This document shows, piece after piece, positions 1-8,191 of a DNA stretch of 24,069 nucleotides. Origin of the DNA: a virus; IMG/VR virus record IMGVR_UViG_3300020450_002071, positions 1-24,069 of that record. One strand, written 5' to 3'. Below the pieces are notes generated by a model. The model searched no databases. It was not told where the DNA came from and was given only the letters and a program-made list of their open reading frames with translations. Numbering within the stretch: position 1 is the stretch's first letter; the number at the start of each line of letters is the position of its first letter. The translations under genes were made by a program, and so were the position numbers.

Positions 1-339
1 GGCATAGGAACAGAAATATTTTATTCTGGATTTCCCTCAAGCCATAAATTAATGTCATTCAATGGTAGAGTTGCAGGTTATGAAAATTCTGGCAGAATAG
101 GAGACAAGCATATCATACTTCAAACTTATGGATGGTTTGGCTGTTCGGGCTCAGTGATTTATAATTTAAAAGGTCAGATTGTTGGTATATTATACGGTGT
201 TGATGTTGAGTACGCGCCAAATGTTCAAGTTCAAGAAAATATGATCTGGGTTGTGCCAATTGAGCAATTAAATATAGAAAAAGCCATAAAGCCATTCTGT
301 AATGGTTTTAAAGGAAAAATACCAAGAGCCTGCAAATGA
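1..339 (+). CDS. Trypsin-like serine protease, C-terminal part (5' end outside window)
   Basis: The reading frame is open from base 1, so the gene begins upstream of the window; the ATG at 52 is internal. The visible 112 residues contain GWFGCSGSVI, which matches the GDSGG-type loop carrying the nucleophilic serine of chymotrypsin-fold (S1-like) proteases, followed by a strand IVGILYGV as expected for that fold. The catalytic His and Asp would lie in the missing part. Trypsin-like proteins of this kind occur in marine phages, but their role is unknown; virion protein processing or host attack are both possible. The stop overlaps the start of the NUDIX gene (ATGA), implying translational coupling. 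The Asp normally found before Gly-Ser-Gly is Cys here, so activity is not certain. Confidence 0.72.
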   Translation, partial: GIGTEIFYSGFPSSHKLMSFNGRVAGYENSGRIGDKHIILQTYGWFGCSGSVIYNLKGQIVGILYGVDVEYAPNVQVQENMIWVVPIEQLNIEKAIKPFCNGFKGKIPRACK

Positions 340-794
340 AACATTCATGGAATAAATTTCTTCATGAAGGTGAAAATAAAGCTGCTGGAATTGTTGTTTG
401 TCTCAATGATAAGCAACAATTTCTTGTTATTAGAAGATCTAAGTCAGATCATAGAGCTGGCCAATGGACTATTCCCGGTGGACACATTGATGATGATGAT
501 AACTCAATTGAAGATGGCGCACTAAGAGAATTAGAAGAAGAAACTGGCTTAAAATGTAATAAAACTGATTTAATTTATCTTGGAGAGCCAAAAAATAAAA
601 AATATTATTTTCTTACTAGAAAGTGGACTGGCGAAGTTGATGTATTGATACCAAATCCAGAAAGTGGCATTATAGAGCACGATGACTTTAAGTGGCTTAC
701 AATTAATGAAGTAAAAGACTTAGAAAATAGCGAGATTCCGATCTATTTATTGGAGAAAGCTTTAAAATTTACAGGATTTGACAAAAATGCGTGA
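336..794 (+). CDS. NUDIX hydrolase
   Basis: This 152-residue protein has a NUDIX box: GGH at residues 48-50 and RELEEETGL at 64-72, matching the REUxEExGU core. These enzymes cleave nucleoside diphosphates linked to another group, such as dNTP, ADP-ribose, NAD or RNA caps, and the substrate cannot be read from the sequence. The first glutamate expected in the box is replaced by a DDDDNSIED stretch, so metal binding may be arranged slightly differently. The start ATG overlaps the previous stop as ATGA. The N-terminus MKHSWNKFLHEGE resembles the T4 capsid-targeting peptide and contains LHE|G, a possible prohead-protease site, so the enzyme may be packaged in the virion (inference). Confidence 0.92.
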   Translation: MKHSWNKFLHEGENKAAGIVVCLNDKQQFLVIRRSKSDHRAGQWTIPGGHIDDDDNSIEDGALRELEEETGLKCNKTDLIYLGEPKNKKYYFLTRKWTGEVDVLIPNPESGIIEHDDFKWLTINEVKDLENSEIPIYLLEKALKFTGFDKNA

Positions 795-2511
795 TTTATA
801 CGAAGATTTAGATGAGAAAAAAAGCAAACGTAAGAAAGCTGGCAGTGAATCTAGCAAAGAATCTTCTTTGAGAGACTGGTTTGGAAGAAAAGGCGCTAAA
901 GGTAAGAAGAAGGGTTGGGTTGATTGCAATGCTCCAGACGGAAAAGGTGGTTATAAGTCTTGTGGTCGTTCAGGAAAAGAAAAACGCAAGAAGTATCCAG
1001 CTTGTAGGCCCACACCCGGTGCTTGCAAAGAACGCGGAAAAGGAAAATCTTGGGGTAAAAAAGCTAAAAAAAGAAAAAATGAGGAAATTTCTATGAATTT
1101 AGAACAAATTGTTCGCGAAGAACTTGAAAGTGTATTGGATGAAAGTTTTATTGACGCAATTGTAAACAGAAAAACGCACAAAATAGGTAAAGAGGCTATA
1201 TCGCAATTGCAAGACTATGCATCAGATCCTATCGGAAATATTGACACTATTAACTCAATGTATGATGAATTAACACAAATTGAAAAAGAAAATTCGCCGG
1301 CCGCTAACAGTTTATATGACGCACTAGATCTAGCTAGAGAGCTTATATCAAAACAATATTCCAACAGGTCGTCTGACACAGCAAACACTAAATCCTACGA
1401 TGGATATGATATAGATTCTCCCGAAGCTGTAAAGGCGCGCGGCGATAAACGTAGAAGACTTGCACAATATAAGCAAGATCAAGAAGATGAAAGACGCAAA
1501 CGGAAACAAAGAGCAAAAGATAACGTAAGAAGAGGTTACGATGCTGGATTAGTAGACTATGCAGATACTTTGAGAGAAATGGTCAAAGAAGAACTTGAAG
1601 CTGTCATGAATGAGAAGGAAGGCAAGAAAGATGCTTGCTATCACAAAGTAAAATCACGCTATAAAGTATGGCCCAGTGCATATGCTTCAGGCGCATTAGT
1701 CAAGTGTCGCAAGGTTGGTGCTAAAAATTGGGGTAATTCCAAGAAAGAAGAACATGATATTACAATTGAAAACGAAATTATCGAAGTTTTAGGCGAGTCT
1801 CACACAGCAGCAGACGAAAAAACTCTCAAAAGAATGTCTAAAAAGCTCAGAGCATCATCCGAATTACATGCTGGACAAGCAAAAGAGCTTGAAGATATCA
1901 TAGATCGTTCTCCAAATGATGAATTAGAAGAATCACACTCTAAAAAAGACGAAAAAACCCTTGAAGATATAGCAGATCAATTGAAAATGGCCTCCAAAAT
2001 GCATGCAGGGCAGGCTGATAAAATTGATAAAATTGTTTCTGAATCAAATAATAGTAAATCAAGCAATGAAAAGTCTGTTTCTGAGGCCATGAACTGTGGC
2101 TGCGGACAAGATCCTTGTAAAACTTATGGTAAAGACAACGTTAAAATAATTCAATTTACAAATGAAGAAACTGAAAAATATCTTGAAGAATCTTTGTATT
2201 ACGGATTAATTGATGAAGACGAAGAATTAGAAGAAGCTAAGAAAAAGAAAGCATGTAAACCATCAAAAGGCAAAAAGTTTGCTCGTAGAGTAAAAGGAAA
2301 GTGTGTTTCTTATGGTCAAGCTGGTAAAGCGAAGGGTGGTGGCGCCAGAATTAAGCCCGGTACTGGAAAAGGCAATGCATACTGTGCCAGATCTTATGGC
2401 GATATGAAATCACATGGAAAAGATTGCTCAGGTAAAGATAGAGGAACCCCTCTGTGTCTTTCGCGTCAAAAATGGAAATGTTCAGGCAAATATTCACGTA
2501 AAGGCAAGTAA
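787..2511 (+). CDS. Lys/Cys-rich modular phage protein with three basic Cys modules and an internal repeat
   Basis: I chose ATG 787, which overlaps the NUDIX stop by 8 bases; an upstream in-frame TTG at 778 is also possible. The 574-residue protein is a chain of modules. Near the N-terminus is a basic Cys module (GWVDCNAPDGKGGYKSCGR, then KKYPACRPTPGACKE), a type I recall from phages and large DNA viruses under a domain of unknown function. Next come two amphipathic helices (MNLEQIVREELESVLDE and LREMVKEELEAVMNE), then ACYHKVKSRYKVWPSAYAS...VKCRK, two copies of a 45-residue repeat, a CGCGQDPCK motif, and a C-terminal KKKACKPSKGKKF...CSGKYSRKGK module. An LEE|A site precedes the last module. 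Paired Cys suggest metal binding and the basic charge suggests nucleic-acid contact, but the function is unknown. It probably belongs to the head or is packaged. Confidence 0.82.
   Translation: MRDLYEDLDEKKSKRKKAGSESSKESSLRDWFGRKGAKGKKKGWVDCNAPDGKGGYKSCGRSGKEKRKKYPACRPTPGACKERGKGKSWGKKAKKRKNEEISMNLEQIVREELESVLDESFIDAIVNRKTHKIGKEAISQLQDYASDPIGNIDTINSMYDELTQIEKENSPAANSLYDALDLARELISKQYSNRSSDTANTKSYDGYDIDSPEAVKARGDKRRRLAQYKQDQEDERRKRKQRAKDNVRRGYDAGLVDYADTLREMVKEELEAVMNEKEGKKDACYHKVKSRYKVWPSAYASGALVKCRKVGAKNWGNSKKEEHDITIENEIIEVLGESHTAADEKTLKRMSKKLRASSELHAGQAKELEDIIDRSPNDELEESHSKKDEKTLEDIADQLKMASKMHAGQADKIDKIVSESNNSKSSNEKSVSEAMNCGCGQDPCKTYGKDNVKIIQFTNEETEKYLEESLYYGLIDEDEELEEAKKKKACKPSKGKKFARRVKGKCVSYGQAGKAKGGGARIKPGTGKGNAYCARSYGDMKSHGKDCSGKDRGTPLCLSRQKWKCSGKYSRKGK
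1795..2043 (+). repeat. Tandem 45-residue protein repeat (two copies, 135-base period)
   Basis: Within the Lys/Cys-rich protein, ESHTAADEKTLKRMSKKLRA (from base 1795) and ESHSKKDEKTLEDIADQLKM (from base 1930) are two copies of one unit, each continuing into an ELHAGQAKELEDIID or KMHAGQADKIDKIVS segment. The units differ at many third positions, so the duplication is not recent. Each copy is probably a short helical hairpin. Confidence 0.85.
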
Positions 2512-2514
2512 AAT

Positions 2515-4938
2515 ATGGCCACAGATGAACAAATTCTTAATAAAACTATTGAATTATTGGATATTTTGCAAGAAAAATGTTGGGACGGTTATAAGCAGGC
2601 CGGCCTAAAGAAAAAAGGCAACCGAATGGTGCCAAATTGTGTCCCTGTTAACGAAAAAGTGCTTCGAGAAGTCACCGAAGACGAGATGCGAGTGCTTGAA
2701 GACGTCTTGGATGACTTAGACCCAGCAAATTTGCCTTTAAATGACCTTTTTAGCGGTAAAATGCGTGTTGTTATACCATTTCCGACCATTGATCTGTCAA
2801 CAGAACTTGGAAATTTCACAGAATTCTTCAGATCTCAAGAATATGAAGTAGATTGGGATAAAGGTATGGTGTATGCCGAGCGTGATCTGCGCACATCAGA
2901 CGATTTTCTTGATACTTTAATGGGTGGACCTGAACCAAAGAAGAAAACTAAGAAGTTTCAGATGAAAATCGGCAAGCTTTTCTCCAAATTGGCTGATTTA
3001 AGCCGAAGAAAAGACGAAATATACCAAAAAGTCTACAAACACATGGCGAATATTAACTATAAATTAGCAGATGGCGAACCAGTTAGGACACCAAACCGAG
3101 TTACCGGAAAAATGCTAAAAGCAGCGCTCGATGAGAAAGAATATGAGAATTTTAAGAGAATTAACAATCAAATTTACTTATATGTTGTAAATCCCGGTGT
3201 TGCAGGTCCTGCGGGCTATAATATGACTGATTTAGCGACGGAATACGGCGAATATTGGAAAAAGAACGCGGGATTTATCAAAAAAGAGATAAATAACATC
3301 GATAATGACAAATTTTCAATTATTATCACCCGACATCCGATAGATGTGCTCAGAATGAGCGATTTTGACGAGATTACTTCTTGTCACACCCCACCTAGTC
3401 GCCAAGGTGCCTATCAATCGTACTATAAATGCGCTGTAGCCGAGGCTCAGGGCCACGGAGCCGTAGCATACGTGGTTGAGACTGAAGACCTTCTGAGCGC
3501 CACTAATACGGGCAATATAGACAGCGCAGAACAAGAAATTCAAGAAGGCGAGGTATTTTTAGACGATAAGCGTCCATTTAGCGGCGATATTGAGCCAGTT
3601 TCTAGAATTCGTGTCCGCCATGTTAGATATTATGAAGGTGATGAGCCTCCAAAACGTTATGATGATGGACAAGATGTTGGAATGCCTGAAAAACGCGTCT
3701 ATGGCGCTGATATCCCCGGTTTAGCCAACCAAGTTACTAAATGGGCGAGATCAAGTCAAGAAGAAGTCATCGCAAATATGCCAAAACAAGATGGCAAAAT
3801 TGATTTAAGCAAATTTATGATTTTTGGTGGTTCTTACGAAGATACTGCGAACGCATCGGGTCGTGCTTTATTAATGAGGCAGCTAGTAGGTCAGCGCGTT
3901 AGCGGTAATATGAAACAAAACACAGATACCGAAGATGCCCTTGATGCTGATTTAATTGGTGATGTAATCCGTTCCTATGATGGACAATGTGAAAATATAC
4001 AGCGTGAATACAATGATCGTATGGCCCAGACATATGTAGATTTTGAAGTAGGCGATGATGGTGCTGATGGTGCTTATATTAAGCCTTATGCGGCATTTAT
4101 TGCAAAATGGCCAATTGATGAGTGGAAAAGATTGCCGAGCAATGCAGAAGAGGTTGTATGGAATTCTGTAGATGAATTAAATGAAAGATTTGGAACCATA
4201 TTTGTTCCCTCAAAAGACGATACTCCTGTAATTCGTAGGATTCGAGAAGAAATTCATTTAACCATTCAAATCAATTTTGAACATCCTGAAATTGCTGGCG
4301 ATTCATACTTTTCTTTCCCTGAGCAATTCGAAGAAGCGTGTCAGAAAATTGATAATGTAATAGATGATAGAAGAGATGCTTTCGAAGAAGTTCTTACTGA
4401 ATATTTTAAACGCGAAGGACAAATGGAAGGCGGAAAGTATATGAGACTAGCCGTAGCAATTGAAGATAGAGAGCTTACTTCTTATGAGTGGGACTTAGAA
4501 ACTGATGGAGATTATTACGATTCTTACGAGTCCACAGCACGATACACACATTACTATGATCCAGAAGATTTAGGATTGGGAATTGATGTATTAAAACAGA
4601 TTGTTGATTCTCGCGACTTTAGAATTGAGTTGAGAAAACAACTATTAGAAGCACCAAGAAAAGAAGAGAATACGCAATATTACTTATCTATGAATGCTGT
4701 AACAGTCGAAAAGGGTGGGGAGATTGCATTTACCGCTATATTCTCGATTAATGCTGATGAGCCCGATATTATGGCTGGATTGTTTCAGGAGCTTGTAGAG
4801 GGTGAGATGGACGATGAAGATAACCTTACGGTAGTGTTCAACAGAGTTTTAGCTCAGTTTGTTAATTCTCGCCAGCCATCGTTTATGCAAACAAATGAAA
4901 ACCTCGTAAAAACGTGGAAAGGATTTTTAAACTCATGA
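2515..4938 (+). CDS. Large phage protein of unknown function with KCWxGY...PNCV motif
   Basis: This 807-residue protein starts at an ATG three bases after the previous stop. Residues 19-46 hold EKCWDGYKQAGLKKKG...MVPNCVPV, a Cys-containing module also present in the protein at 6123. The middle contains a segment around ITRHPIDVLRMSDFDEITSCH, which resembles uncharacterised phage proteins carrying an 'RMS...TSC' signature. The C-terminal half is acidic and mixed alpha/beta, with no catalytic motif I recognise. I see no signal peptide or membrane segment. Its size and its place among head-type genes suggest a virion or assembly role, but it could equally be an injected effector. The gene overlaps the next one by four bases (ATGA). 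Confidence 0.8.
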   Translation: MATDEQILNKTIELLDILQEKCWDGYKQAGLKKKGNRMVPNCVPVNEKVLREVTEDEMRVLEDVLDDLDPANLPLNDLFSGKMRVVIPFPTIDLSTELGNFTEFFRSQEYEVDWDKGMVYAERDLRTSDDFLDTLMGGPEPKKKTKKFQMKIGKLFSKLADLSRRKDEIYQKVYKHMANINYKLADGEPVRTPNRVTGKMLKAALDEKEYENFKRINNQIYLYVVNPGVAGPAGYNMTDLATEYGEYWKKNAGFIKKEINNIDNDKFSIIITRHPIDVLRMSDFDEITSCHTPPSRQGAYQSYYKCAVAEAQGHGAVAYVVETEDLLSATNTGNIDSAEQEIQEGEVFLDDKRPFSGDIEPVSRIRVRHVRYYEGDEPPKRYDDGQDVGMPEKRVYGADIPGLANQVTKWARSSQEEVIANMPKQDGKIDLSKFMIFGGSYEDTANASGRALLMRQLVGQRVSGNMKQNTDTEDALDADLIGDVIRSYDGQCENIQREYNDRMAQTYVDFEVGDDGADGAYIKPYAAFIAKWPIDEWKRLPSNAEEVVWNSVDELNERFGTIFVPSKDDTPVIRRIREEIHLTIQINFEHPEIAGDSYFSFPEQFEEACQKIDNVIDDRRDAFEEVLTEYFKREGQMEGGKYMRLAVAIEDRELTSYEWDLETDGDYYDSYESTARYTHYYDPEDLGLGIDVLKQIVDSRDFRIELRKQLLEAPRKEENTQYYLSMNAVTVEKGGEIAFTAIFSINADEPDIMAGLFQELVEGEMDDEDNLTVVFNRVLAQFVNSRQPSFMQTNENLVKTWKGFLNS

Positions 4939-5177
4939 GTAAATATTTGCAAGATCCAGAGTATCTTTTTAGTTTATTAACAATTTTGGTTAAGAAAAAT
5001 GGTGGTAAGATTGTTATTTCCGAAGAAGAGCAAAAAAATATATCCAAAGGTGACTTAATAGGAATGTATTATGAGCCGAAAACAAAAAACCTTATAATAA
5101 AAGAAGTTGATACCGAAGATATGTTGAAAGCCACAAATATGATTTCTGACAAAATTGACCAACAATATGACAATTAA
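4935..5177 (+). CDS. Small hypothetical protein
   Basis: I place the start at ATG 4935, overlapping the preceding stop as ATGA, rather than at the in-frame GTG at 4914, because the overlap fits the spacing seen throughout this block. The product has 80 residues: a hydrophobic N-terminal helix (YLFSLLTILVKKNGG), a short acidic stretch, and a C-terminal strand-strand-helix. I recognise no family. The first helix is too short and too charged at its ends to call a membrane span with confidence. Confidence 0.65.
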   Translation: MSKYLQDPEYLFSLLTILVKKNGGKIVISEEEQKNISKGDLIGMYYEPKTKNLIIKEVDTEDMLKATNMISDKIDQQYDN

Positions 5178-5188
5178 GGATTGTTACT

Positions 5189-5722
5189 TTGATACAAAAA
5201 TTACTATATCTTTATCTGTTGGCAGGAAATCCAGAAGGGCCAGTATTGGTTAATGATTATTATGAGATTGCTAGTCAACATTTAAAACAAGAAAGAGAGT
5301 GGGCTTCGCCACCACATATTATAGTCTGTAATTCTAGTCGAATAACTAAATCCAGATTGAATACAGCACTAGATTTTTGGAAAAAACTAGGCTACAGTTT
5401 TGGCAATGTATATTATGCTGACAAACAAGATTACCAGTGCGCCATGGGAAAACCTTTATTTGGTCAAATAATGATTGATATTCCAAGTAACAATTTTAAA
5501 TTCAGCGATCACGTAGGCAATACAAAAACATGGTTTTCTGAAGAAGATAAAAGAATCTTAAAAGTTAAAATAGAAATTTTAGAAGGCTGGAATGATTCTT
5601 CTAGAATTCTTGAACATGAGTTAGGTCATGCGTTAGGCTGGAATGACGTTAATATTACAGGCCACATTATGAACGGGGTTTGGTCCCGTAGTGGAAATAA
5701 TGTAAAAGGTTTACAAAAGTAA
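5189..5722 (+). CDS. Matrixin-like zinc metalloprotease
   Basis: The 177-residue protein carries HELGHALGWND at residues 143-153 followed by GHIMNG (Met-turn, M161). This is a metzincin-type site of the form HExxHxxGxxD, where the usual third His is Asp, as in snapalysin-type enzymes; H159 could also take part. The first codon is TTG at 5189, preceded eight bases upstream by AAGGA, the best ribosome site available; no ATG lies near the expected N-terminus. The first dozen residues (LLYLYLLAG) are hydrophobic but do not form a clear signal peptide. Small matrixin-like proteins are seen in marine T4-type phages; possible roles are virion maturation or cell-envelope protein cleavage. Confidence 0.82.
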   Translation: MIQKLLYLYLLAGNPEGPVLVNDYYEIASQHLKQEREWASPPHIIVCNSSRITKSRLNTALDFWKKLGYSFGNVYYADKQDYQCAMGKPLFGQIMIDIPSNNFKFSDHVGNTKTWFSEEDKRILKVKIEILEGWNDSSRILEHELGHALGWNDVNITGHIMNGVWSRSGNNVKGLQK

Positions 5723-5769
5723 TTTTAATATACTATTTATAAAAGACTTTAGTGTGGATGGGTCTTAAT

Positions 5770-6126
5770 ATGAAATTGCCTTTAATGTTTGAGAATAGTA
5801 AACTTCCAATTTGGCTTTCTTACATCGCTCCAATTGATGTAGGTGCATTTAGCTTTTTTATCATTGTTGCCTCTAGAGGCGAAATGTCAGATCGAACTAA
5901 GCGACACGAAACAATTCATTACAAACAACAATTAGAAATGTTGTTCATTTTTCAATGGATAATGTACGGTTATTTTCATATAAAAGGCTTACTATCTGGA
6001 CTAAGTGGCAATGAAGCTTATTATTTGAATCCTTTTGAATTAGAAGCCTATGAAAATGATGAAGATGAAAACTACTTAGAAGAAAGAAAGCCCTATGCAT
6101 GGGTAAAATACTGGTTGAAAAAATGA
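5770..6126 (+). CDS. Small HExxH putative metallopeptidase with hydrophobic core
   Basis: From ATG 5770 the product is 118 residues; an in-frame GTG at 5752 and ATG at 5758 are alternatives, and none has a clear ribosome site. RHETIHYKQQLEML holds an HExxH motif (H46, E47, H50), and NPFELEAYEND about 40 residues later supplies a possible third glutamate ligand, the arrangement of gluzincin-type peptidases. Hydrophobic stretches occur before the motif (residues 12-35) and after it (57-70), so it may be membrane-associated. Similar short proteins are common in phages without a known role. The stop overlaps the next start as ATGA. Confidence 0.75.
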   Translation: MKLPLMFENSKLPIWLSYIAPIDVGAFSFFIIVASRGEMSDRTKRHETIHYKQQLEMLFIFQWIMYGYFHIKGLLSGLSGNEAYYLNPFELEAYENDEDENYLEERKPYAWVKYWLKK

Positions 6127-6635
6127 ATATAACTGAAGAAAAACTTAAACAAATGATTATGGAAGAATTGGATAATATTCTTTTAGAAAAATGTTGGCCC
6201 GGATATGAAAAAAAAGGCATGAAAAAAATGTTTGGTAAGATGTATCCAAATTGTGTCAAGAAAAAGAAGAAAAAGAAAAAAAATGAAGAAGTAGAACTAG
6301 ATGAGGCTGACCCAAAGAAGGGTACCGGAAAAAAGCCTAAAGGTTCTGGTCGAAGATTATACACCGACGAGAACCCAAGTGATACCGTATCCGTTAAATT
6401 TTCAACTGTTCAGGATATTAAAGATACTCTTTCGAAAGAATCATTTAAATCAAAATCTCATAAACGACAGTCACAAATAATAAATTTGATTCATCAACGT
6501 GCCAGAGCAGCATATAAAAATGCTAAAGACCCTGAAGTCAAAGCACGATTGAAAAAGTCTTTTGATTATGCTAAACAAAGAAAAGAAGCATCAAAACGTA
6601 AAACACAAAGAATGAATAAATCAAAGAAAAAGTAA
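6123..6635 (+). CDS. Lys-rich protein with amphipathic helix and KCWxGY...PNCV motif
   Basis: ATG 6123 overlaps the previous stop (ATGA); an upstream in-frame ATG at 6099 would overlap 28 bases and adds no conserved residues. The 170-residue product opens with the helix MNITEEKLKQMIMEELDNIL, followed by EKCWPGYEKKGMKKMFGKMY and PNCV, the same Cys module as in the 2515 gene. Then come a run of eight lysines, an LDE|A candidate prohead-protease site (VELDEADPKK), a basic GTGKKPKGSGRR stretch, and a C-terminal helical basic domain (HKRQSQIINLIHQRARAAYK). The composition suggests DNA binding or packaging inside the capsid. No enzyme motif is visible. Confidence 0.78.
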   Translation: MNITEEKLKQMIMEELDNILLEKCWPGYEKKGMKKMFGKMYPNCVKKKKKKKKNEEVELDEADPKKGTGKKPKGSGRRLYTDENPSDTVSVKFSTVQDIKDTLSKESFKSKSHKRQSQIINLIHQRARAAYKNAKDPEVKARLKKSFDYAKQRKEASKRKTQRMNKSKKK

Positions 6636-7208
6636 ATGAATGTTCTTTCTATTGATATAGACTATGCTTATAGCCCTAGTATTTCAAACTATGATGAATT
6701 TATCGAAGGCGTTAGAATTTCTGATGAAGAACAATCATCAATTTTAAAAAACAACGCAATTTTTAAACCTGAGTGTAACCCAGAAAAACTAAATATATTA
6801 AAATCAGTTGTCAAAAATAATATTAAAAAGCATGCTCCTGTCATTATTATCGAAAACCATGATGAAATATTAAATTTTCTACCTGATAATATTCGAATGT
6901 CAATTTATAATTTTGATCATCATCATGATATTTATTATCCCGGCTGGCATTCGCTTGATAAATTAGACGAAGGAAATTGGGTTTACTTTTTAAAAGATAA
7001 AAATGTCACAGAGTACACTTGGTTTAGAAATAGTGATTCGGAAGATATGTTATTTGATTTACCTGAACTTAAATTTAATATTAAACAGGTGTATAATATT
7101 AGTAATACTTTGCCTATGTTTGATATAACGTTTTTTTGCATATCATCTAGGTGGTCTGGAATCACAGGTAAAGAAAATGTGATGGAGTTAGTAAAACTAA
7201 TATTATGA
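6636..7208 (+). CDS. UPF0489/arginase-like protein, putative metal-dependent hydrolase
   Basis: The 190-residue protein starts directly after the preceding stop. It has three acidic/His clusters: SIDIDYAYSP at residues 5-14, IIIENHDEIL near 72-81, and NFDHHHDIYYP near 91-101. The ENHDE...(N)FDHHHD pair resembles UPF0489 proteins, which have an arginase-like fold with a DxHxD-type metal site. True arginases and agmatinases have GGDHS and SxDxDxxDP in a set order; here the IDID segment comes first, so orthology to agmatinase cannot be claimed. It overlaps the deoxyhypusine-synthase-like gene by four bases, which makes a shared pathway plausible (inference). Confidence 0.62.
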   Translation: MNVLSIDIDYAYSPSISNYDEFIEGVRISDEEQSSILKNNAIFKPECNPEKLNILKSVVKNNIKKHAPVIIIENHDEILNFLPDNIRMSIYNFDHHHDIYYPGWHSLDKLDEGNWVYFLKDKNVTEYTWFRNSDSEDMLFDLPELKFNIKQVYNISNTLPMFDITFFCISSRWSGITGKENVMELVKLIL

Positions 7209-8191
7209 GTATAAAAAAATTTATTAAAGAAAATTATCTACATTTTAATGCTGGAGAGCTAAATCGAGCGGTAGAAACACTAGAAAAACAATTAAAGTTT
7301 AAAAATAAAATATTTTTAACTTTGTCGGGTGCTATGAGTACAGCCAGAATAGGAAGATTACTAGCCCCAGCTATTGAAAAAGGATTAATTGGCGCCATAT
7401 GTTGCACTGGGGCAAATTTAGAAGAAGATGTATTTAATGCTATCGAAGGCCACAGATATAAGCAAGTTCATTGGAGAAGTTTATCCGATGGAGATGAAGA
7501 ATTTCTTGTTAAGTCGGGCTGGAATCGTGTCACTGATACATGTATACCGGAAGATGTAATGCGTCATGTATGGAAAATCTTATTAGAATCTTGGAATTCA
7601 GAATTTAAACTCTCTCCCTACGAACACATGCGAAGAGCTTTGAACAAAATTGTAGAAAGCGAAACAGTGACTCCAAGGCTGAACGAATCTTGGGTATGGG
7701 CCGCACACAAAGCAGATATTCCCGTGTTTGTACCCGGATGGAGTGACAGCACTACTGGAAATATGTTTACAGCTAGCGTAAAAAAGGGAGAAGTAAAGCA
7801 CGGATATCATTCAGTAATAAGTGATGCAGAACAGTTTGAGTTGTTAGCAAACTGGTACGAAAATAATACTAGTAATGTATCTAATGGTCCAGCTTTTTTA
7901 CAAGTTGGAGGTGGAATTGCTGGCGATTGGCCGATTTGTGTTGTGCCATCGCTACGACAAGATGAGAATAAAGATGTGCCACATTGGGGCTACTTTTGTC
8001 AAATTGGTGATGCGCCGGCATCATATGGTGGATATTCTGGTGCACCACCGAATGAAAAAATTACATGGGATAAGATTTCTAGTCAAACGCCTAGATTTGC
8101 AATACAATCTGATGCTACAATAGTATTACCGCTTATACTGTCCTACTTATTAGAAACCAAGAATAACAACTTAAATGAAACTCCTACTTGA
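7205..8191 (+). CDS. Deoxyhypusine synthase-like enzyme
   Basis: The 328-residue protein matches the deoxyhypusine synthase family along its length. It has LTLSGAMSTARIGRLLAP (38-55), CCTGANLEEDVF (66-78), DIPVFVPGWSDSTTGNM (171-187), FLQVGGGIAGDWPIC (231-245), the NAD/spermidine-site region GDAPASYGGYSGAPPNEK (268-285), and TWDK with Lys290 where the eukaryotic enzyme has its catalytic lysine (SWGK). Eukaryotic and archaeal enzymes transfer aminobutyl from spermidine to eIF5A; bacteria lack eIF5A, and bacterial relatives act on polyamines such as putrescine, giving homospermidine. The product here is therefore open. The N-terminus MSIKKFIKEN resembles a T4-type head-targeting peptide. It is coupled by ATGA to the arginase-like gene upstream. 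Confidence 0.9.
   Translation: MSIKKFIKENYLHFNAGELNRAVETLEKQLKFKNKIFLTLSGAMSTARIGRLLAPAIEKGLIGAICCTGANLEEDVFNAIEGHRYKQVHWRSLSDGDEEFLVKSGWNRVTDTCIPEDVMRHVWKILLESWNSEFKLSPYEHMRRALNKIVESETVTPRLNESWVWAAHKADIPVFVPGWSDSTTGNMFTASVKKGEVKHGYHSVISDAEQFELLANWYENNTSNVSNGPAFLQVGGGIAGDWPICVVPSLRQDENKDVPHWGYFCQIGDAPASYGGYSGAPPNEKITWDKISSQTPRFAIQSDATIVLPLILSYLLETKNNNLNETPT

Noticed and set aside
778-806. TTGACA at the end of the NUDIX gene as a promoter
   Set aside because: No -10 box is found at 16-18 bases; the hexamer is part of coding sequence.
5731-5741. TACTATTTATA, whose reverse complement contains TATAAATA, like a T4 late promoter; TACTATTTAT recurs at 9963-9972
   Set aside because: It would drive the minus strand, where no gene is supported, and only two partial copies exist.
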